The notes under the pieces were generated by a model. That model was not told where the DNA came from, did not search any database, and was given only the letters and a program-made list of their open reading frames with translations. DNA of 64,000 nucleotides from G963708235 sp963708235 (GTDB lineage: Bacteria > Actinomycetota > Acidimicrobiia > Spongiisociales > UBA5794). Within the stretch, counting starts at the first letter, position 1; the number at the start of each line of letters is the position of its first letter. This document shows positions 26,992 through 35,985 of this stretch, piece by piece. The translations under genes and the position numbers were made by a program. The stretch lies in contig OY970200.1 in assembly GCA_963708235.1 (NCBI GenBank), forward strand, positions 930,001 to 994,000, written 5' to 3'.

Positions 26992-28251
26992 ATGGCGACA
27001 GCGGACTTCCCCGTGGCAACCAGCCCTGCCCCGGGTCTCATGGGTGTTGACTGGGAGGACCGGGTCGACTTTCGTCGACTTCGTGACTACCGACTCGGAC
27101 GGGTAAGGGAGAAGCTCGAGGCATCCGAGCTCGGCGCCGTGCTGCTGTTCGAGACCTCCAACATCCGCTACGCCACCTCGACGCACATCGGGTACTGGGC
27201 GTTCAACAAGGGTGAGCGGTATGCGCTGATCACCCGTACCGGCCCGCCCCGGGTGTGGGACTTCGGCTCGGCGGCGAAGGCGCACCGGCTCCAGCTCCCC
27301 GACATGTACGACCTCACCAACTCGATCGCCGGCAATACCGGTCTGCAGGGTGCCATCGGTCCCGAATCCGGGTTGCAGGCCCGGGCGGTCGGCGAGATCG
27401 CCGCCGCACTCCGTGAGGACGGGGTCGCCGACATGCCGCTCGGTGTCGACATGGCCGAGACCTCGGTCTTCCTGGCCCTCCAGGCCGCCGGGCTCACGGT
27501 CACCGATGGGCAGCAGCTCATGATGCTCGCCCGTGAGATCAAGAACGCCGACGAGATCCTGTTGCTGACCCAGGCCTGTGCGATGGTCGATGGTGTCTAT
27601 CACGACGTCTACGAGGCGCTCAAGCCCGGTATCCGCGAATCGGACATCGTGGCACTGGTCCACAAGCGGCTGTTCGAGATGGGCTCCGAGTTCGTCGAGG
27701 CGGTCAACTCGATCGCCGGCGAGCGCTGCAGTCCCCATCCACATGTGTTCAGCGACCGGCTGATCCGACCGGGAGACCAGACCTACTTCGACATCATTCA
27801 TGTGCTCAACGGGTATCGCACCTGCTACTACCGGACGTTTGCGGTGGGGCGGGCGAGCCAGGCACAACGCGACGCCTTCAAGCAGTCGCGTGAATGGATG
27901 GACGCCGCCATCGCCCTGGTCAAGCCCGGGGTCGGTACCGACGAGATCGCCCGGGCGTGGCCCAAGGCCGAAGATTTCGGGTTCATCGACGAGATGGACG
28001 CCTTCGGTCTCCAGTTCGGTCACGGAGTCGGAGTCGGTTTGCACGAGCGACCCATCATCAGCCGGCTCAACTCGCTCGACGACCCCATCGAGATCGAGGA
28101 GGGCATGGTGTTCGCCCTGGAGACCTATGCGCCCGCCAGCGACGGTCGCTCGGCGGCACGTATCGAGGAAGAGGTGGTGGTCACCGCCGACGGGGGTACG
28201 GTGATCACCCTGTTCCCCTGCGAGGAGCTGATGGTCGCCAATGAGTATTGA
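26992..28251 (+). CDS. M24 family (creatinase/prolidase-like) protein with altered metal site
   Basis: The 419-aa product has an N-terminal creatinase-like domain (LEASELGAVLLFETSNIRYA) and a C-terminal pita-bread domain. The five usual metal ligands map to Asp267 (YFDIIH), Cys278 in place of the second Asp (NGYRTCYYRTF), His344 (FGHGVGVGLHE), Glu377 (FALETYAP) and Glu392 (RIEEEV). The substitution makes a standard dinuclear aminopeptidase doubtful. The superfamily includes creatinase (metal-free amidine hydrolase), ectoine hydrolase and the DMSP lyase DddP, any of which could be closer than a peptidase. It is the first gene of the run leading to the E1 operon. Confidence 0.8.
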   Translation: MATADFPVATSPAPGLMGVDWEDRVDFRRLRDYRLGRVREKLEASELGAVLLFETSNIRYATSTHIGYWAFNKGERYALITRTGPPRVWDFGSAAKAHRLQLPDMYDLTNSIAGNTGLQGAIGPESGLQARAVGEIAAALREDGVADMPLGVDMAETSVFLALQAAGLTVTDGQQLMMLAREIKNADEILLLTQACAMVDGVYHDVYEALKPGIRESDIVALVHKRLFEMGSEFVEAVNSIAGERCSPHPHVFSDRLIRPGDQTYFDIIHVLNGYRTCYYRTFAVGRASQAQRDAFKQSREWMDAAIALVKPGVGTDEIARAWPKAEDFGFIDEMDAFGLQFGHGVGVGLHERPIISRLNSLDDPIEIEEGMVFALETYAPASDGRSAARIEEEVVVTADGGTVITLFPCEELMVANEY

Positions 28252-28295
28252 GCCAGTGACCGAGCCGCGACGCGCCGACCCAGGCAGACGCTGAG

Positions 28296-29357
28296 ATGAG
28301 CGTCGACGACCTCATCGACTATGCCGCCAGGGCGGCCCGGATGCCTGCCGACGAGGACCGGGGGAACGACGATCTCGCCATTCCCCTGGAGACCCGCACC
28401 GAGATCTACCGGCTCCAACAGCTACTCCGGCAGTTCGAGAAGCGCGCCCACGACCTGTTCCTCCAGAACCTGGTCAAGGGGACGAGCCACCTGTCGCTCG
28501 GGATGGAGGCGATCGCCGCCGCCTTCGGAACGGCGATGCGCCCCGACGACTACACCTTCGCCACCTACCGCGGTCATGCCCACACCCTGGCTCGCGGGGT
28601 CCCGCCGGGGGCGGTGATGGCCGAACTGCTCGGTCGCCGCGACGGCCTCCTTGCCGGCAAGGGCGGGTCGATGCATCTCACCTCGATCGAGCACGGGATG
28701 ATGGGCTCCTACGCCATCATCGGCGCCCACCTGTGTATTGCCAACGGGGCCGCATGGTCGGCGCAGATGCGCGGGACCGAGCAGGTGGCGGTGGCCTTCT
28801 TCGGTGACGGAACCACCAACATCGGCGCCTTTCACGAGGCGCTCAACTTCGCCGCCGTCTGGAAGCTTCCGGTGGTGTTCGTCTGTGAGAACAACCTCTA
28901 CATGGAGTACACACCGATCGATGTGGTGACGGCGGTGCCGCGTCCGGCCGCCGATCGCGCCGCCGCCTACGGTCTCGAGTCGATCATGGTCGACGGCAAC
29001 GACGCCGATGCCGTGTACGACGTTGCCGTGCAGGCGTTGGCGACCGCACGTGCGGGTGGCGGCCCGGTGCTGATCGAGGCCGTGACCTACCGCCATGGCG
29101 GACACAGCCGCGCCGACCCGGGCAAGTACCGCCCACCCGGCGAGATCGAAGCCTGGCTCGCCCACGATCCGATCCCGCTCTATCGCCGCCGGCTTCTCCG
29201 ACTCGGAGTTCCCGAGGATCGTCTGGTTGAGATCGAAGAGGGGGTCGCCGACGAGGTCGGGGCCGCCACCGACTTCGCCAAGGCGTCGCCCGAACCCGAT
29301 GTGTCGACCGCATTCACCGACGTCTGGGCCGATGGGGGCAGCGAATGGCGGAACTGA
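28296..29357 (+). CDS. ThDP-dependent 2-oxoacid/acetoin dehydrogenase E1, alpha subunit
   Basis: The 353-aa product is an E1-alpha protein of the AcoA/PdhA type. The ThDP-magnesium motif is GDGTTNIGAFHEALNFAAVW, ending in VFVCENN, and the substrate entry loop is RHGGHSRADPGKYR. Length and motif order are normal. Its end overlaps the E1-beta start by 13 bases. Family members decarboxylate pyruvate, branched 2-oxoacids or cleave acetoin and pass the acyl group to a lipoyl E2. No E2 or E3 gene occurs in the window, so the partner must be encoded elsewhere. Confidence 0.9.
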   Translation: MSVDDLIDYAARAARMPADEDRGNDDLAIPLETRTEIYRLQQLLRQFEKRAHDLFLQNLVKGTSHLSLGMEAIAAAFGTAMRPDDYTFATYRGHAHTLARGVPPGAVMAELLGRRDGLLAGKGGSMHLTSIEHGMMGSYAIIGAHLCIANGAAWSAQMRGTEQVAVAFFGDGTTNIGAFHEALNFAAVWKLPVVFVCENNLYMEYTPIDVVTAVPRPAADRAAAYGLESIMVDGNDADAVYDVAVQALATARAGGGPVLIEAVTYRHGGHSRADPGKYRPPGEIEAWLAHDPIPLYRRRLLRLGVPEDRLVEIEEGVADEVGAATDFAKASPEPDVSTAFTDVWADGGSEWRN

Positions 29358-30319
29358 GCTACCGCGACGCCGTCGCCCGCGGGATCGCCCAGGAGATGCG
29401 CCGCGATCCGGCGCTGGTGATGCTCGGGGAGGACATCGGGGCGGCCGGCGGGGTGTTCAAGACCACGGTCGGGCTGATCGAACGCTTTGGTCCCGACCGG
29501 GTGCGCGACACTCCGATCTCGGAGCAGGCCATCCTCGGGGCGGCCATGGGTGCGGCGATGACCGGGGTTCCGGTGATCGCCGAGATCATGTTCTCCGACT
29601 TCCTCGCCGTGTGCTGGGACATCGTGGCCAACGAGATCGCCAAGACCCGGTACATGACGGCCGGACAGGTGACGCTGCCGCTGGTGATCCGCACCGCCAA
29701 TGGTGGCGGGTCGCGCTTCGGCGCCCAGCACTCCCAGGCGGTGGAGAACTGGTGCATGATGATCCCCGGGCTCAAGGTGGTCGCCCCCTCGACACCACAC
29801 GATGTGGTCGGGCTGATGGCGGCGGCGGTACGCGACCCCGACCCGGTGATCTTCTTCGAACACAAGTCGCTGCTCGCCAGCAAAGGCGAGGTCGCCGACG
29901 GCGAGATCCTGGAACGACTCGGCGAGGCACGGGTCCTGGTCGAGGGCGGTGACTGCACCATCGTGGCGCTGGCGTCCACCGTTCCCACGGCGCTCGGTGC
30001 CGCCGCCCAACTCGCCTCCGAGGGGATCGCCGCCGAGGTCATCGACCTGCGATCGCTGGTCCCCCTCGATGCCCAGGCGGTGCTCCGGTCGGTGGGCCGC
30101 ACCGGGCACCTCTTCACCATCGAGGAGAACCCGAGGGCTCTCGGGTGGGGGGCCGAGATCGCATCGATCGTCGCCGACGAGGCGTTCTGGGATCTCGACG
30201 GGCCGGTGGTGCGGATCACCACCCCGCACATCCCGCTTCCCTCGGCGAATGCGCTCGAGGACGCCGTGATCCCCAACGTCGAGCGGACGGTGGCCACCGT
30301 CCGTCGGATGCTCGGCTGA
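29345..30319 (+). CDS. ThDP-dependent dehydrogenase E1, beta subunit
   Basis: The 324-aa product is the matching E1-beta subunit (AcoB/PdhB type). The segment LVMLGEDIGAAGGVFKTT begins the pyrimidine-binding domain, and PISEQAILGAAMGAAMTG, VIRTANGGGSRFGAQHSQ and the C-terminal TIEENPRALGWGAEIAS are typical. It overlaps the alpha gene by 13 bases and shares one base with the next start (TGATG at 30317-30321), so the operon is translationally coupled. Confidence 0.9.
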   Translation: MAELSYRDAVARGIAQEMRRDPALVMLGEDIGAAGGVFKTTVGLIERFGPDRVRDTPISEQAILGAAMGAAMTGVPVIAEIMFSDFLAVCWDIVANEIAKTRYMTAGQVTLPLVIRTANGGGSRFGAQHSQAVENWCMMIPGLKVVAPSTPHDVVGLMAAAVRDPDPVIFFEHKSLLASKGEVADGEILERLGEARVLVEGGDCTIVALASTVPTALGAAAQLASEGIAAEVIDLRSLVPLDAQAVLRSVGRTGHLFTIEENPRALGWGAEIASIVADEAFWDLDGPVVRITTPHIPLPSANALEDAVIPNVERTVATVRRMLG

Positions 30320-31215
30320 TGACCGACCGCATCGCCTTCATCGGGCTGGGGACCATGGGCAGCCGCATGGCGGCCAACCTTGCCGCTGCCGGCTTCGATC
30401 TGGTGGTCCACAACCGCACGATCGAGCGGGCCCAGATATTCGTCGACACCCACGGAGGTGTTCTTGCCCCGACTCCGGCCGAAGCCGCCGCCGATGCGGC
30501 GTTCGTGGTGACCATGCTTGCCGACGGCGCCGCCCTCGTCGACACCTACACCGGCGCCGACGGGGTGTTGAGCACGCTGCGTCCCGGAGCGGTGACGATC
30601 GACATGGGAACGTCAGGTCCCACCGTCGTCGCCGACATCCGGAGCAGCGTGCGCACCGCGGGTGCCGACATGGTCGACGCCCCCGTGTCGGGGAGCACCC
30701 CGGCGGCGGAGGCGGCGACCTTGCAGATCATGGTCGGCGGTGAAGACGAAGCGGTGGCCCGGGCAGTTCCGGTGCTCGAAGCGATGGGGGCGCCGATCCA
30801 CGTCGGCCCACCCGGGGCCGGGGCGACGCTGAAGCTGGCGGTGAACTCGATCCTGCTCGGGTTCAACCAGGCACTCGCCGAAGGCGTGGTTCTTGCCGAG
30901 GCGGCCGGGGTGCCGGCGGCCACGGCGCTCGATGTCATCGCCGGGGGAGCCGCCGGGGCGCCGATCGTCGGCTACCGCCGGCCGCAGTACCTCGACCCGG
31001 ACGGCACGCCGGTCACCTTCACCCTGGAACTCGCCGAGAAGGACCTCCGTCTCGCCGTGGAGTACGCCCGCACCGGGGGGGTGCCCATGTCCCAGGCCGA
31101 GCAGACCCTTCACGAGCTGTCGACCCTGGTCTCGGGCGGACACGCCACACGGGACATGGGCTACGTGATCGAGGCGGTCCGCCGCCGACGCACCACCGTG
31201 GAGGATCAGGGATGA
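30319..31215 (+). CDS. 3-hydroxyisobutyrate dehydrogenase-like NAD(P) oxidoreductase
   Basis: The 298-aa protein starts at ATG 30319, overlapping the E1-beta stop. It has the beta-hydroxyacid dehydrogenase Rossmann motif FIGLGTMGSRMAANLAAAG, the substrate-binding DAPVSGSTPAAEAATL, the catalytic Lys in GAGATLKLAVNSILLG and the LAEKDLRLAVE helix near the end. The family oxidises 3-hydroxyisobutyrate, tartronate semialdehyde or related short hydroxyacids. With the aldehyde dehydrogenase behind it, oxidation of a 3-hydroxyacid to a semialdehyde and then to an acid or acyl-CoA is a logical two-step path. Confidence 0.9.
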   Translation: MTDRIAFIGLGTMGSRMAANLAAAGFDLVVHNRTIERAQIFVDTHGGVLAPTPAEAAADAAFVVTMLADGAALVDTYTGADGVLSTLRPGAVTIDMGTSGPTVVADIRSSVRTAGADMVDAPVSGSTPAAEAATLQIMVGGEDEAVARAVPVLEAMGAPIHVGPPGAGATLKLAVNSILLGFNQALAEGVVLAEAAGVPAATALDVIAGGAAGAPIVGYRRPQYLDPDGTPVTFTLELAEKDLRLAVEYARTGGVPMSQAEQTLHELSTLVSGGHATRDMGYVIEAVRRRRTTVEDQG

Positions 31216-32669
31216 CACCGCTCGATCAGATCCTGAGCGGTGCGCCGGCCCGTTTGTATGTGGGCGGGGAGTGGCGTCCCGCCGGGGACGGCGCCGAGAT
31301 CGATGTCTTCGATCCCTCCACCGCCGCTCCGTTCACCCGTGTCGCCGTCGGTTCGGTCGAGGACGCCATCGGTGCCGTCGAAGCGGCGGATGCGGCGGCG
31401 GCAGCGTGGGCGGCGTCAAGCCCCGTCGACCGCAGCGAGGTGCTGCGACGCGCCTACGAACTGATGCTGGCCAGGGCCGACGACATCGCCGTGCTCGTCG
31501 TGCGCGAGATGGGGAAGGCGTACTCGGAGGCGAAGGCCGAGGTCCGCTACGCCGCCGAGTTCTTCCGCTGGTATTCGGGTGAGGCGGTGCGCAACATCGG
31601 ATCCATTCAGACCGCCCCGGCGGGGGACAAGCGCATCGTCACCATCCACCAACCTGTCGGGGTGTCGTTGCTGGTGACGCCATGGAACTTCCCGGCGGCG
31701 ATGGCGACCCGCAAGATCGGCCCTGCCGTTGCGGCGGGGTGCACCATGGTGCTCAAGCCTGCCTCGGCGACGCCACTCACCGCTCTCGCCATTGCTGCCG
31801 TGCTCGCCGACGCCGGGCTCCCGCCGGGTGTCCTCAACGTGGTGCCAGCCCGCAACTCGGGCGCCGCCGTCGCCGCCATGCTCGGCGATCGGCGGGTCCG
31901 CAAGCTGTCGTTCACCGGCTCGACCGAGGTGGGGCGCGGTCTGCTCCGCCTGGCGGCCGACCGTGTGGTCAACTGTTCGATGGAGCTCGGCGGGAACGCA
32001 CCGTTCGTGGTTCTCGAGGGCGCCGATGTCGACGCCGCCGTCGAGGGGGCGATGCACGCCAAGATCCGCAACGGCGGGCAGTCCTGTATCGCCGCCAACC
32101 GCTTCCTGGTCCACTCGGCCGTCGCCGGTGCGTTCACCGAAGAACTGAGCACCGCCATGGCCTCTCTCCGGGTGGGCCCGGGGATGGAGGACGGGGTCCA
32201 GCTCGGACCGCTGATCTCGGCCCCGGCGCAGACCGACATGGACGAGTTCGTCACGATGGCGACCGATGCCGGCGCCACCGTCACCACGGGTGGGTCGGCA
32301 CCGGACCGCACCGGGTACTTCTTCGCCCCCACCGTCCTCGCCGATGTGGCTGCGGATTCGCCGGTGCTGGATCACGAGGTGTTCGGCCCCCTCGCCCCGG
32401 TGGTCACCTTCGATGACGACGATCAGGCGGTGACGCTCGCCAACGCCTCTCCCTACGGGTTGGCCGCCTATGTCTACGGAGGGGAGCTGGGCAGGACGTT
32501 GCGGGTCGCCGAGCGGATCGAAGCCGGGATGGTGGGAGTCAACCGGGGCTTGATCTCAGACCCGGCCGCCGCCTTCGGCGGTGTCAAGGAGAGCGGTCTG
32601 GGGCGCGAGGGCGGTCACGAAGGCTTGCTCGAATTCCTCGAAGCGAAGTACCTCGCCGTCGACTGGTGA
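31212..32669 (+). CDS. NAD(P)-dependent aldehyde dehydrogenase, succinate-semialdehyde type
   Basis: The 485-aa enzyme overlaps the preceding gene by four bases (ATGA). The catalytic Glu is in SMELGGNAPF and the Cys in NGGQSCIAANRF. Also seen are TPWNFPAAMATRKIGPA and FTGSTEVGRGLL of the nucleotide domain. The overall pattern (EMGKAYSEAKAEVRYAAEFF early, VKESGLGREGGHEGLLEFLE late) is closest to GabD-like semialdehyde dehydrogenases. It most likely oxidises a semialdehyde made by the previous enzyme. It is the last gene of the coupled operon. Confidence 0.9.
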   Translation: MTPLDQILSGAPARLYVGGEWRPAGDGAEIDVFDPSTAAPFTRVAVGSVEDAIGAVEAADAAAAAWAASSPVDRSEVLRRAYELMLARADDIAVLVVREMGKAYSEAKAEVRYAAEFFRWYSGEAVRNIGSIQTAPAGDKRIVTIHQPVGVSLLVTPWNFPAAMATRKIGPAVAAGCTMVLKPASATPLTALAIAAVLADAGLPPGVLNVVPARNSGAAVAAMLGDRRVRKLSFTGSTEVGRGLLRLAADRVVNCSMELGGNAPFVVLEGADVDAAVEGAMHAKIRNGGQSCIAANRFLVHSAVAGAFTEELSTAMASLRVGPGMEDGVQLGPLISAPAQTDMDEFVTMATDAGATVTTGGSAPDRTGYFFAPTVLADVAADSPVLDHEVFGPLAPVVTFDDDDQAVTLANASPYGLAAYVYGGELGRTLRVAERIEAGMVGVNRGLISDPAAAFGGVKESGLGREGGHEGLLEFLEAKYLAVDW

Positions 32670-32696
32670 TCTCACCCCGCCGCGGCCGGCGGCCGG

Positions 32697-33938
32697 TCAG
32701 CTGATGCGGTTGGGGCTGCCGGCGAGGGCCCAGCGGAGCGCCGCCGGCATCGACCTCAGCGCCTGCGGCGGATACTCCACCCGGTGTCGACCGGCGGCGA
32801 TGGCCAGCGCCGGCGGATCCCTGGTGAAACAAGAGTCACAGCGGCCGATGGCGGTGGTGTCGACGAATCGTCCGCACTGGTAGCAGCGGTTCCTGGCGGT
32901 GAGCGGTCGCCGTACCGGATTACGCCGGTACACCGTCACCCTGTCGGCGATCCGGGGCCACTGCGGCAACATCAGCTCGTCGGTCACCGACCAGTTCACC
33001 GTCAACTCCCGGTGGAGACGGATCGATCCGGATCCGGCGTCGGGATCGCCGATGTGGATGACGGTGTCGCCCGCATAGGCCCGAATCGCAGCGAATCCGG
33101 CGGCGTCGTCCTCGTGGGGCGGCCAGCACAGGACCAGGCTGCGGTCGGGGTGACGCCGGGCGGCGACCACCGACGATGCCTCCAACACCGTGGTCCACGG
33201 AGGATGGTCACCCGGGTGGAACGTGTTGTCCGCATCCGGGCCGGGGGGTCGGAGATCGGAGGCCACGATGTCCACACCGCGTTCCGTCAAGAGCGCCGCC
33301 CAGTACCCGGTTCCGGCGCCGGCGTCGAGCAGCGGTTCGCATCGTCCCATCAACTCGAGTGCCGCATCGTCGGGAACCGCCCATGCGAAGCGCACGGCCA
33401 GCTCCCGGCGACGTTGCGCCAACCCGAGCATCTGCGCCAGCCCGGGTGGAAGCGCTGCGGGTGCGGCGTCCGCATGCCCGACGCCCCCGACGGGGTGGCG
33501 GGTGAGGATCCGGAAGCCCTCGAGGAGTGGGTTGGCGCCGCCGGCGATGGTGGTGCGGTCCCGGTAGGTGTCGAGCAGGGCTGTAAAGGCCGCGAGTCGA
33601 GCGGTGCCCTCGAGCCATTCGTCCGGCGAGGTGACCACCGGGGAGGCGAAGTCGGGGCGGACCGCCCACGGAAACCGCTCACCAAAAGTCGTGTAGTCGT
33701 CGATGTCGACGAGGGCGTCGGGGGTGATCGGGGCCAGCAGCGGCGAGTCGCCGAGGGGCCTGGCGCCGTCCGGGGCATGGCGCCAGCGTGTGGGTGTGAC
33801 CGGCTCGGCGGCTCGCCCGCACACGGCGCAGATGGCGTGGCCGTCGACCAGGACCCATCCCGATGCTCCGGTCAGCGGGGCGACGGGAGCCTCGTGACCC
33901 TCGGCCGGACGCATTGCCAACAAAGTGTGCAATTCCAT
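32697..33938 (-). CDS. Zinc-finger protein with SAM-methyltransferase-like core, unknown function
   Basis: I place the start at ATG 33938 (413 aa). A frame open to 34118 exists, but the first 60 residues would be antisense-like; neither start has a clear ribosome site. Near the N-terminus is a CxxC knuckle (CAVCGRAAE). The middle (about 225-350) has a methyltransferase-like fold: CEPLLDAGAGTGYWAALLTE (motif I), DIVASDLRPPG, and LVLCWPP in place of the catalytic motif. The end carries another four-Cys cluster, CYQCGRF and CDSC, like a treble-clef or zinc ribbon. I do not recognise the family. The start overlaps the promoter of the first amidohydrolase, so both may be controlled together. Confidence 0.6.
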   Translation of the reverse strand: MELHTLLAMRPAEGHEAPVAPLTGASGWVLVDGHAICAVCGRAAEPVTPTRWRHAPDGARPLGDSPLLAPITPDALVDIDDYTTFGERFPWAVRPDFASPVVTSPDEWLEGTARLAAFTALLDTYRDRTTIAGGANPLLEGFRILTRHPVGGVGHADAAPAALPPGLAQMLGLAQRRRELAVRFAWAVPDDAALELMGRCEPLLDAGAGTGYWAALLTERGVDIVASDLRPPGPDADNTFHPGDHPPWTTVLEASSVVAARRHPDRSLVLCWPPHEDDAAGFAAIRAYAGDTVIHIGDPDAGSGSIRLHRELTVNWSVTDELMLPQWPRIADRVTVYRRNPVRRPLTARNRCYQCGRFVDTTAIGRCDSCFTRDPPALAIAAGRHRVEYPPQALRSMPAALRWALAGSPNRIS

Positions 33939-33967
33939 TGCAATCCATTGTGCAGTATTTATATACT
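33938..33967 (+). promoter_or_regulatory. Promoter/operator box, amidohydrolase gene 1
   Basis: TTGCAA (33938-33943) and TATACT (33962-33967) are 18 bases apart; TGTGCAG lies at 33949-33955, 11 bases from the -35 start. A second TGTGCA occurs at 33926. The box faces the first amidohydrolase, giving a leader of roughly 180 bases. On the other strand the same AT-rich stretch offers a -10-like TATAAA for the zinc-finger gene, which would then have a nearly leaderless transcript. Compare the boxes at 37840 and 39751. Confidence 0.65.
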
Positions 33968-34158
33968 CTGCGCCGAGTCGACGGTCGTCCCGGCGGGTGA
34001 TCGTTGCGACCGACCGGCCGAGACCATACCCCCCGGGGCGGGCTCGGGCACCGGTGGCGGGAGATAACGACAGGGTGTGACGCACGGGGAACACGGTGGC
34101 GGGTGGCGACCCGGCCACGTTGTCCGGTCTCCATCACCCCCCGAGCAGGAGGACCACC

Positions 34159-35907
34159 GTGGAAGAGACACCAGGCGAGCAATCCGCTGCGCAACCGGCC
34201 GGACAGGAACCGAGCGGAGACGAGAAGCGGGGGATGACCCGCAGACAACTACTGAAGGCGGGTGCGGTCGTCGGGGCGGTGGGTGCGGTCGCCGGCCCCG
34301 TGGCGGCGGCATCGGCGGTGACCTCCGAACCGCCACCACCGGGGATGCCCGATATGGTGCTGACCCGGGGGAAGATCCACACCATGGACGCCACCAACCG
34401 GGTGCTCTCCTCGGTGGCGATCAAGGGCAACAAGTTCGTCGAGATCGAGCGGGACGGTCGTGGAGCACCCCAGTCGCGGGTCATCGACCTGCGTGGTCGC
34501 ACCGTCGTTCCCGGTCTGATCGAGGGGCATGTCCATGTGGTCAGTCTGGCCAACCGACCCGGGTATCACGTGCTCATCGAGGACGCCCCGGACATCGCCG
34601 GGATCCAGGAGATCCTGGCCAACCGCCGACCGGACGTCCCTGCCGGCGAGTTCATCACCTCGATGGGTGGATGGCACCCGAACATGTTCGCCGAGCGCCG
34701 TCTGCCGACGCTCGCCGAGCTCGACGCCGCGGTCCCCGATCGGCCGGTCATGCTCTTTCAGGGTGGCGGGAGCGGACCGGCGGTGGTCAACAGCCTCGGC
34801 AAGGCGTACTTCGACGCCATCGACGCCGGCCCGCTTCCGCATCCCGATGCGGGCAAGGTCAACGCCGGCGCCGACGGGCTGATCGTCTCCGGTCTGTCGG
34901 GACGCACCGCCCTGTACATCCTGCGTGCCGCCCAGACCTTCGACGACAAGAAGCGCAGCACCCGTGATGCAATGGCCGAGTCGGCCCGGGTGGGGCTCAC
35001 CGGCCTGCTCGACCAGGTGCTGCCGCCGGCTCCGGGTCCGATCAACCCCGGTCAGAGCCTCTCCGGACTCGATCATTTCCGCATGTACGACCCGTGGCTG
35101 GCCGTCCATGCCGATGGCGACACCACCGTCAGACTCCAGATGAACTTCCTCCACAACCAGAACGACGTGGCGCTCCCCGAACTGAAGCAGCGGCTGCTCA
35201 ATCAGTTCCAGCTCTTCGGCGACGACATGCTGAGCACCGGTGCCATCGGAGAGTGGGGGGCGCCGGGCGACGGCAGCGGCGCCGCATGGATCGAGGCGCA
35301 GCGGGTGATCGCCGAGGCTCGGTGGCGCAACACCAATCGCACGTTCAGCCTGGCAGGGCTGGAGAACATCACCGCCGGCTACGAGGCCGTCCACGCCGAG
35401 TTCGGGATCGCCGACCTGCGCTGGACCGTTCATCACATCAACGTCGCCACGGCAGCGTTGCTCGACCGGCTCAAGGCGATGAACGTCGGGGTCCAGACCG
35501 GGTCGTGGCGGTACACCTCGGGGACCCCGACCAACAACGGCTCACCGTTCCGACTGGTGGTCGACAGCGGGATCAAGGCCGGTATCCACATGGACGGGGT
35601 CCACATCGCACCGTTGAGCCCGTGGCCGGCGATCTACTACGCATGCACCGGAGTCAATGCCCTGGGGGCGCTGATCAACGATGGACAGCAGATCTCCCGT
35701 CAGGAAGCAATGCGGCTGTACACGATCGAGAACGCCTGGCACATGAACATGGAGGACAAGATCGGTTCGATAGAGCCCGGGAAGCTCGCCGACCTCGTCG
35801 TTCTGGACAAGGACTACACCACCTGTAGCGACGAGGAGTTGAAGCGAATCAAGCCGGTACTGACCATCGTCGACGGCAAGGTCGTCCACGATGCCGGGGT
35901 GCTGTGA
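34159..35907 (+). CDS. Tat-exported amidohydrolase (YtcJ-like, amidohydrolase family 3), copy 1
   Basis: The start is GTG 34159 behind AGGAGG, giving 582 aa. The twin-arginine signal MTRRQLLKAGAVVGAVGAVA sits about 30 residues in, after a hydrophilic head. The mature part begins PDMVLTRGKIHTMDATNRVL and has the HxH metal motif in LIEGHVHVVSLANR. The third His is in WTVHHINVATAALL and the Asp in GIHMDGVHIAPLSPW. A composite-domain end (GSIEPGKLADLVVLDKDY) is typical. The family cleaves amide, carbamate, hydantoin or formamide C-N bonds. Substrate unknown. First of four tandem paralogues. Confidence 0.88.
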   Translation: MEETPGEQSAAQPAGQEPSGDEKRGMTRRQLLKAGAVVGAVGAVAGPVAAASAVTSEPPPPGMPDMVLTRGKIHTMDATNRVLSSVAIKGNKFVEIERDGRGAPQSRVIDLRGRTVVPGLIEGHVHVVSLANRPGYHVLIEDAPDIAGIQEILANRRPDVPAGEFITSMGGWHPNMFAERRLPTLAELDAAVPDRPVMLFQGGGSGPAVVNSLGKAYFDAIDAGPLPHPDAGKVNAGADGLIVSGLSGRTALYILRAAQTFDDKKRSTRDAMAESARVGLTGLLDQVLPPAPGPINPGQSLSGLDHFRMYDPWLAVHADGDTTVRLQMNFLHNQNDVALPELKQRLLNQFQLFGDDMLSTGAIGEWGAPGDGSGAAWIEAQRVIAEARWRNTNRTFSLAGLENITAGYEAVHAEFGIADLRWTVHHINVATAALLDRLKAMNVGVQTGSWRYTSGTPTNNGSPFRLVVDSGIKAGIHMDGVHIAPLSPWPAIYYACTGVNALGALINDGQQISRQEAMRLYTIENAWHMNMEDKIGSIEPGKLADLVVLDKDYTTCSDEELKRIKPVLTIVDGKVVHDAGVL

Positions 35908-35985
35908 CCTGAGGGAAACGAACGCCACACCGAGAACCGTTGCACCCGCAGCGGCGAGGACGTGTGATCTATCGGAGGAGTGCCG

